From NCBI GenBank assembly GCA_016303085.1, contig JAEDMI010000020.1, positions 1 through 18,778 of the forward strand: a stretch of DNA of 18,778 nt, written 5' to 3'. The notes under the pieces were generated by a model that worked only from the letters and a program-made list of their open reading frames with translations, had not been told where the DNA came from and did not search any database. Shown piece after piece: positions 14,084 through 18,778 of the stretch (the stretch's first letter is position 1; each line of letters starts with the position of its first letter). The position numbers and the translations under genes are program-made. The stretch is from Acetatifactor sp. (GTDB taxonomy: Bacteria; Bacillota; Clostridia; Lachnospirales; Lachnospiraceae).

Positions 14084-15022
14084 ATGAGCGCTAATTATTC
14101 AGAAATTCAAGAACTATTGCAGCAGCGTGCAGAAATTCAAGCGAGAATAAGTTTAATACCATATGCCGGCAATCCTGAGATAAAAGAACAGAGTGGCTCA
14201 AAATATTTATATATGCGCAAAAGAGTAGCAGGAAAATTGACCTCTACTTATGTAGATGTATATTCAGACGAACTATATCAGTTATTATTGCGAGATGCAA
14301 AAGAGTTAAGGGATTTAAATAAAGCTATTCGAAAAATTAATAAAGAGCTGGTTTCTCTGGGATATGAGGATAAAGAGCTTTCTGCCAGAGTAATGCAGAA
14401 TTTAGATTTTGCCAGAACAAATATGAAATCTAATATTTATGACCAAGCGGTTTTAGAAGGTGTTGCTACTTCATTTTCACAGACGGAAGATATTATTGAA
14501 AATGGACAAGTCAATGGTGTTTCAGCAACGGATGTTCAGAAAATCCTTAATTTAAAGCATGCATGGGAATTTATTTTAGACAGAGATGTTATACAAAGTG
14601 AAAGCAATTATTATATGTTGTGCCATATCGCAAAACTGGTAAACGAAGGTTTTTTTTATGATGGTGGACGTATTCGTGGGATTCCGGTAAAAATAGGTGG
14701 AACAAGTTATGTACCGCCTCTTCCCATTGAATCGGTTGTGATTGAAAGAATTGATGAGATACGAAAGCAAGAAAAAGAACCTATAGATATAGCGATTGAA
14801 CTTTGCCTTTACTGTATGAAAACTCAAGTGTTTAAAGATGGAAATAAGAGAGCATCCGTGATTTTTGCTAATCATTATTTAATTGCTCATGGAAGGGGAT
14901 TTATAGTAATACCCGAAAAAGATGTACCTGAGTTCAAGAGGCTTTTGGTGGCATATTATGAGAGGGAAACAATAGAGATTATTAGTAGCTTTATGAAAGA
15001 AAAATGTTGGAAGTATTTTTAA
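14084..15022 (+). CDS. Fic-family protein with catalytic His replaced by Gln
   Basis: This is a 312-residue protein. The ATG at 14084 is preferred to a GTG at 14072, which lies within the ribosome site AAGGAAGAGGTG. Residues 1-110 are a helical N-terminal part with a conserved-looking patch (LIPYAGNPEIKE ... KYLYMRKRV). Residues ~120-310 are a Fic fold: a regulatory-helix region SQTEDIIENG (133-141), the flap GRIRGIPVKIGGTSYVPPLP (196-214) and the active loop QVFKDGNKR (248-256). The family motif is HxFx(D/E)GN(G/K)R; the His that deprotonates the target hydroxyl is Gln248 here, so AMP transfer is doubtful. Relatives with the same change may form a subfamily. The gene is visibly more AT-rich than its neighbours, suggesting recent acquisition. 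No separate antitoxin is adjacent. Confidence 0.88.
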   Translation: MSANYSEIQELLQQRAEIQARISLIPYAGNPEIKEQSGSKYLYMRKRVAGKLTSTYVDVYSDELYQLLLRDAKELRDLNKAIRKINKELVSLGYEDKELSARVMQNLDFARTNMKSNIYDQAVLEGVATSFSQTEDIIENGQVNGVSATDVQKILNLKHAWEFILDRDVIQSESNYYMLCHIAKLVNEGFFYDGGRIRGIPVKIGGTSYVPPLPIESVVIERIDEIRKQEKEPIDIAIELCLYCMKTQVFKDGNKRASVIFANHYLIAHGRGFIVIPEKDVPEFKRLLVAYYERETIEIISSFMKEKCWKYF

Positions 15023-15049
15023 TTGAGCATTTCGGCCATTATTTCCCTA

Positions 15050-15078
15050 TTGAAATCAGAACGTACGTTTGCTATAAT
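15050..15078 (+). promoter_or_regulatory. dinB promoter with LexA box in the spacer
   Basis: TTGAAA, exactly 17 nt, TATAAT. The spacer carries GAACGTACGTTT (15059-15070), which matches the Gram-positive LexA box GAACnnnnGTTC at all but the last base. LexA bound there would cover both promoter boxes, so induction by DNA damage is expected. The predicted leader is only ~13 nt. Confidence 0.85.
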
Positions 15079-15097
15079 AAACTGGCAGGAGGCGAAC

Positions 15098-16366
15098 ATG
15101 TGTTTGAAAAACATTATTTTTCATATTGATGTTAACTCAGCCTTCCTATCCTGGGAGGCTGTTTTCCGTCTGTACCATAAAGGCGGCACACTGGATCTGC
15201 GCGAGGTGCCGTCAGCGGTGGGCGGAGATATGACGATGCGGCACGGCATCATTTTAGCCAAGTCAATTCCGGCAAAAAATTATGGAATTAAAACCGGGGA
15301 AGCGATTCCTGAGGCAAAGCGGAAATGCCCTGGCCTGATGCTGGTTCCGCCCAATTATGGCTTGTATGAACAATGCTCGGCGGCATTTATGAATATCCTG
15401 CGGGAGTATTCGGATGTGGTGGAACAGTACAGCATAGATGAGGCATTCGTGGACATGACGGCATCCTGCCGGCTCTTCGGAACTCCGGAGGAAGCGGCAG
15501 AACAGATCAAGAATCGAATCAGGGATGAACTGGGATTTACCGTAAATATTGGGATCTCAAGCAACAAGCTTCTGGCGAAGATGGCGTCGGATTTCAAGAA
15601 GCCGGATCGGGTGCACACCCTGTACCCGGAAGAAATACAGAAAAAGATGTGGCCACTCTCGGTGTCGGAGATGTTTTTTGTGGGCCGGGCAACAACCAAG
15701 AAGCTGTTTTCCGTGGGGATCCGGACCATAGGCGAGCTCGCGGCGGCTGACCCCAGGTGGCTGAGGGATATCCTGAAGAAACAGGGTGAGATTATCTGGG
15801 GGTTTGCCAATGGGATTGACCTGTCTCCGGTACTGGCGACACCTCCCGCAAACAAGGGATATGGCAACAGTACGACCACGCCCTGTGATGTGGTGGATAC
15901 GCAGACTGCCAGGAAGGTGCTGCTGGCTCTTGCGGAAACCGTGGGTAACAGGCTTCGTGCCGACGGGGTACGGATTGAAGTGGTGGCAGTCGGAATAAAA
16001 TATTCCGATTTGTCATATGCTTCCCATCAGAAAAGGTTGATAGCCTCTACCAATTTGACGCTGGAAATCTATGAGGCGGCCTGCGGTTTGTTTGCTGAGT
16101 TATGGACGGGAAATCCCATCCGGCACCTTGGAATTCATACCGCAAGAGCGCAGAGTGACGGTTTCACCAGACAGATGGTGCTCTTTGATGAAACGGACTA
16201 TGAGAAACTCGCAAGAATGGATGAGACACTGGACGGCATCAGAGAACGTTTCGGCATTGACGCCGTTAAGCGGGCGACCTTCTTAAACCAGCCCATAGAC
16301 CATATGTCCGGGGGCATATCCAGAGAGAAGAGAACTGTAGACTATAGCAAGATAACCGTCCGGTAA
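15098..16366 (+). CDS. dinB: Y-family DNA polymerase (Pol IV type)
   Basis: This is a 422-residue protein. The ATG at 15098 is chosen because AGGAGG ends 5 nt before it and an upstream frame start (15023) would precede the promoter. Catalytic carboxylates are D11 in FHIDVNSAF and D114/E115 in YSIDEAFVD; F16 is at the steric-gate position. A palm/fingers region (1-170), a thumb with helix-hairpin-helix (MFFVGRATTKKLFSVGIRTIGEL, ~195-220) and a little-finger domain (~240-350) follow in the usual order. It performs translesion synthesis past damaged bases at the cost of errors. It is transcribed from its own LexA-box promoter and probably together with the small gene 48 nt downstream. Confidence 0.95.
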   Translation: MCLKNIIFHIDVNSAFLSWEAVFRLYHKGGTLDLREVPSAVGGDMTMRHGIILAKSIPAKNYGIKTGEAIPEAKRKCPGLMLVPPNYGLYEQCSAAFMNILREYSDVVEQYSIDEAFVDMTASCRLFGTPEEAAEQIKNRIRDELGFTVNIGISSNKLLAKMASDFKKPDRVHTLYPEEIQKKMWPLSVSEMFFVGRATTKKLFSVGIRTIGELAAADPRWLRDILKKQGEIIWGFANGIDLSPVLATPPANKGYGNSTTTPCDVVDTQTARKVLLALAETVGNRLRADGVRIEVVAVGIKYSDLSYASHQKRLIASTNLTLEIYEAACGLFAELWTGNPIRHLGIHTARAQSDGFTRQMVLFDETDYEKLARMDETLDGIRERFGIDAVKRATFLNQPIDHMSGGISREKRTVDYSKITVR

Positions 16367-16402
16367 AAAAAGTTAATCAGATAACCGTTCAGGAAAAGAA
16401 AG
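16350..16402 (+). repeat. Imperfect direct repeat across the dinB stop
   Basis: AGATAACCGTCCGGTAAAA (from 16350) recurs as AGATAACCGTTCAGGAAAA (from 16379), starts 29 bp apart. The first copy encodes the last residues and stop of dinB; the second lies in the gap before the next gene. It looks like a small local duplication, with no function evident. Confidence 0.6.
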
Positions 16403-16414
16403 GGGGCGATTCCG

Positions 16415-16726
16415 GTGGCATTCGGTATCGGAACAAATACCGGCAGTGCAGACGCCGGAACTGTCAAGGGAATACAGAAGGAAGTTGCCTGTCAGTGCTG
16501 GTTCACCAAATCGGGAAAAATTACGCCCCTGATGCTGAAGGTGCAGGACGAGGACGGGGAAATCCGGGTAATCCATCAGATAGAAGTGCATTCCCAGGAA
16601 AAGAAGCTGTATGCCGGAATTCCCTCCATAGAATTTGACTGCACCCTCACCATACTGGAACAGGCAATCCGTGTGAAGTTGATTTATTATCAGACGGAAA
16701 ACCGATGGGTGCTGAATTTCAAATAA
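16415..16726 (+). CDS. Small conserved-looking protein linked to dinB
   Basis: This is a 103-residue protein whose family I do not recognise. The only available start is GTG at 16415, behind AAAGAAAGGGGGC. There is no signal peptide or TM segment, so it is cytoplasmic. The sequence alternates strands (VACQCWFTKSG, ITPLMLKVQDEDGEIRVIHQIEVH, FDCTLTIL, IRVKLIYYQTENRWVLNF), suggesting a small beta-barrel or SH3-like fold. Small proteins (for example the YolD-like family) often sit beside Y-family polymerase genes in Firmicutes; this one occupies that place but I see no clear YolD motif. Co-induction with dinB under LexA control is likely, since no terminator lies between them. Confidence 0.75.
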   Translation: MAFGIGTNTGSADAGTVKGIQKEVACQCWFTKSGKITPLMLKVQDEDGEIRVIHQIEVHSQEKKLYAGIPSIEFDCTLTILEQAIRVKLIYYQTENRWVLNFK

Positions 16727-16732
16727 GGACAG

Positions 16733-16761
16733 CCGCATGTTCAAGGAATGTGCGGTTTTTT
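16733..16761 (+). terminator. Intrinsic terminator of the dinB unit
   Basis: Stem CCGCATGTTC/GAATGTGCGG (10 bp, two G-U pairs) with a 3-nt loop, followed by TTTTTT. It lies 6 nt after the stop of the small gene. Confidence 0.88.
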
Positions 16762-16795
16762 AGAATTCTGTAACGTTTTTTTAAAAAATCTGCCC

Positions 16796-16824
16796 TTTAA
16801 AAATCGGATTAAATATGTTATTAT
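16796..16824 (+). promoter_or_regulatory. Candidate sigma-A promoter upstream of the second coiled-coil gene
   Basis: TTTAAA, a 17-nt spacer, then TATTAT with an extended TG one base upstream (TGTTATTAT). It lies 48 nt ahead of the ECF-like element, so the gene may have a housekeeping start plus a regulated start. The rest of the 16762-16953 gap is AT-rich with no other clear signal. Confidence 0.5.
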
Positions 16825-16871
16825 GATTCATAGTATGATTATAGAAGAACTTGGGAAAAACTTGAAAAAAT

Positions 16872-16904
16872 TGAGCCTTTTTGTTTGGGAAAATGTCTTA
16901 ACAG
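16872..16904 (+). promoter_or_regulatory. ECF-like promoter element, copy C
   Basis: TGAGCC (16872-16877), a 17-nt spacer beginning TTTTTG, then GTCTTAACAG (16895-16904). It differs from copies A and B by one base in each box and one spacer nucleotide. It lies 49 nt before the ATG of the second coiled-coil surface gene, 8 kb from the other two copies. Confidence 0.65.
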
Positions 16905-16953
16905 ATGAAAACAAAATATGGAGTATAAAAAAGAATCAGGAGAGGGTAAAGAC

Positions 16954-18778
16954 ATGAGAAAATTAAGTAAGAAACTGCACAGAATATTCAGTTTTGCAAT
17001 GGGTGTGATTCTGGTAGTGGAAACAATCAATTGCTCAGGTTTGGCAGTTCAGGCAAGCGACGGAAGTGTGAATGCGGCCGATGCTATTGTTATGGATGAA
17101 GAGTTGGCGAAGCAGGTGGATGCGGCAGAAAAGGCAGATGAAGCAGCCTATGAAGCGGCACAGGCGGCAGAGGTGGCTCAGAAAGCAGCAGAGGAACTGG
17201 CGGAAAAGGCTGTGGATGCGGCTCTGGAGACGGACGAAGACGGCAATTATACGAAGGAAGTAACCGAAGAAGACGGCACTGTCACCGAGGAGCCGGCGCT
17301 GAAGAAAGAGATTGACGAGGCGATTACGGAAGCCGAGGATAATGTAGCTACGGCAAATGATGCGACTGCAAAAATTGAGGCGGACACAAAGGAGACATTG
17401 AAGGAAATTACGGACAATGCGGAAACTGATACCGCAGAGAAGCTGGAAGATGCGAAGAATGCTGCAGATGCGGCTGAGGCAGCCAAGAAAAAGGCTGAGG
17501 AAGCAGCTCAAAAGGCACAGAATGCAGGGGATCAGTTTACGGCTGAAAAAGCAGCAAAGGAAGCTGAGAACGCAGCGAAGGAAGCTCAGGCGGCAGCAGA
17601 CGAAGCCCATACAGCATATAATGATGCTGTAGATATTTTGAAGACAGCAATAGATGCATATAATGCAGCTGTAGCAGCGGCAGAACTTTCTGTAGAGAAT
17701 GGAGATACTCAGCAGGCGGCTCAGAAAGCATTGGAAGCAGCTCAGGAGGCACTTAATGAAGCAAAGAAAGCTGTAGATGATGCAAAGATAGCATATGATA
17801 GCGCTATGGCTGATAATGCGACAGCTCAGGCGGCGGCAGAGGAAGCAAGTAAGCAGGCCGGCATTGCGGAGGAGGCTGCAGAGAAGACTGTTGAGAATCT
17901 GGAAGAAAAGAAAGATGCTGATGTAGAAAGGCTGAAGGAAGAAAAGGCAGTAAAGGAAGAGGAATTACAGGCGGCAAAGGATGCAAAAGTGACTATCGAT
18001 GCTGAGCAGGATGCCATCATTGCGGATGCACAGACAAAGAAGGATGCTGCAGATGCAATAATTGCAGAGTATAACGCGGCTGCTGAAATTGTAAATGATT
18101 TAAATGATTCTTCCTGGAAGGCTTATTCTGATATTGAAAAGGCAAGAATTATTGTAAATAATGGTACCGGTTGGTGCTGGGATTTGTTTGAGAAGATAAG
18201 CCAGTCCGATGTGGATAACGCAAAAAAGACAATAGCAAAGTTTGATGCTGCAAAGGCTACTATGGATACTATTGACATTGCAACCCAGAGGAGTATTTCA
18301 GCAACGGCGCAGAGCACTATTAGTGAGGCAGAGGCAAAAAAGAGCGCAGCAGCACAGGCAATTACCGATAAGAATACTGAAATTGCAGGTCTCGCTACAT
18401 CTATCGCTACGGTAGAGGACTTTATTTATGATAATAATGATGCTGTTACCTATGATATGAAGGACAATGCTGAGTACCAGAAGTTGCTTGAAGAGTTGAG
18501 AGCATCCGGTAAAGAATATGATAAAAGTGTAGTGTTGCGTGAAAAATATGAAGACGCAATTGATACAGATGGCGATGGATTATTGACCCGAATTAAAAAG
18601 TTTCTGCAAGAAGTGTCCATGGAGGCTGAGCTGAATGGCACCGAATTTGAGTTTAACTGGAGTGAGGGTATCATTTATACCAATGACGGTTTGACGTTAT
18701 GGATTGGTAAGGATCAGAAGAATGTACGGACTTTGTTAAAGTGGGAAAATGATAAGCTGACAGTGGTAACCGTCGATG
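16954..18778 (+). CDS. Second secreted Ala-rich coiled-coil surface protein (3'-truncated by window edge)
   Basis: The frame is open from the ATG at 16954 (AGGAGAGGG site at 16938) to the window end, about 608 codons. A basic N-terminus (MRKLSKKLHR) and hydrophobic stretch end near VQA|SDG (residue 34), giving a Sec signal peptide. Residues ~45-390 are very rich in Ala, Glu, Lys and Asp with long helix-forming runs (AAEKADEAAYEAAQAAEVAQ). A short Trp/Cys-containing segment (GTGWCWDLFEKI, ~403-414) and more helix follow. DTDGDGLLTRI (537-547) resembles an EF-hand-type calcium loop. The end moves into a beta-like domain (FEFNWSEGIIYTNDGLTLWIGK). It shares architecture with the protein at 9270 but little direct sequence. 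The anchor lies outside the window. Confidence 0.9.
   Translation, partial: MRKLSKKLHRIFSFAMGVILVVETINCSGLAVQASDGSVNAADAIVMDEELAKQVDAAEKADEAAYEAAQAAEVAQKAAEELAEKAVDAALETDEDGNYTKEVTEEDGTVTEEPALKKEIDEAITEAEDNVATANDATAKIEADTKETLKEITDNAETDTAEKLEDAKNAADAAEAAKKKAEEAAQKAQNAGDQFTAEKAAKEAENAAKEAQAAADEAHTAYNDAVDILKTAIDAYNAAVAAAELSVENGDTQQAAQKALEAAQEALNEAKKAVDDAKIAYDSAMADNATAQAAAEEASKQAGIAEEAAEKTVENLEEKKDADVERLKEEKAVKEEELQAAKDAKVTIDAEQDAIIADAQTKKDAADAIIAEYNAAAEIVNDLNDSSWKAYSDIEKARIIVNNGTGWCWDLFEKISQSDVDNAKKTIAKFDAAKATMDTIDIATQRSISATAQSTISEAEAKKSAAAQAITDKNTEIAGLATSIATVEDFIYDNNDAVTYDMKDNAEYQKLLEELRASGKEYDKSVVLREKYEDAIDTDGDGLLTRIKKFLQEVSMEAELNGTEFEFNWSEGIIYTNDGLTLWIGKDQKNVRTLLKWENDKLTVVTVD

Noticed and set aside
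15023..15097. An upstream start giving a 447-residue polymerase.
   Set aside because: It begins before the LexA box and promoter, so it could not be translated from that transcript; conserved polymerase sequence begins just after 15098.
16954..18778. Lipobox in the signal region (TINC) of the second coiled-coil protein.
   Set aside because: The residues before Cys do not match the [LVI][ASTVI][GAS]C pattern; a normal signal peptidase I site (VQA|SD) is better.
1..18778. CRISPR arrays, tRNA or rRNA genes, insertion sequences and integrase genes.
   Set aside because: No regularly spaced repeats with unique spacers, no cloverleaf or rRNA-like sequence, and no transposase or integrase frame were seen.

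Overview
The window looks like chromosomal DNA from a Clostridia-class Firmicute, most likely a Lachnospiraceae member. The reasons are: Gram-positive style AGGAGG ribosome sites, sigma-A promoters with 17-nt spacers, a Bacillus/Clostridium-type LexA box, a DUF4860-like protein, and large Ala-rich coiled-coil surface proteins. The family-level assignment is inference from protein character; no search was run.

Layout. (1) 1-2660, plus strand: the last ~886 codons of rpoC, closed by a terminator that can serve both strands. (2) 8385 to 2740, minus strand: a tightly packed run of nine genes behind a near-consensus sigma-A promoter. They encode a membrane GGDEF protein with a degenerate active site, an ECF sigma factor, a single-pass membrane protein (possible anti-sigma), a transglutaminase-like lipoprotein, a GspF/PilC-type inner-membrane platform, and four small one-TM proteins that look like pseudopilins or their partners. 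No GspE/PilB ATPase, prepilin peptidase or obvious major pilin is present. (3) 8560-12440, plus strand, divergent: a small one-TM protein, a PilZ protein with intact c-di-GMP motifs, and a 1056-residue secreted, membrane-anchored coiled-coil protein. (4) 12592-16726: a minus-strand Ser/Thr-rich lipoprotein, then plus-strand genes for an SRAP (YedK/HMCES) peptidase, a Fic-family protein lacking the catalytic His, a LexA-box-controlled Y-family polymerase (dinB), and a small dinB-linked protein. (5) 16954 to the window end: the first ~608 codons of a second secreted Ala-rich coiled-coil protein.

How it fits together. The main finding is a bipartite element, TGA(A/G)CCTTTT then 17-18 nt after TGARCC a GTCTT(T/A)ACAG, with a divergent spacer. 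It occurs three times: before the small TM gene, before the PilZ gene, and before the second coiled-coil gene. It has the form of an ECF sigma promoter, and an ECF sigma gene lies in the divergent operon. I infer a local regulon in which the ECF factor (perhaps with its membrane neighbour as anti-sigma) switches on surface coiled-coil proteins. A degenerate GGDEF protein and an intact PilZ protein hint at c-di-GMP input, and the divergent operon supplies a pseudopilus-like envelope machine. Between the two surface genes sits a DNA repair/stress block whose Fic gene is visibly more AT-rich and has three evenly spaced copies of a GTTCCCT site across its promoter.
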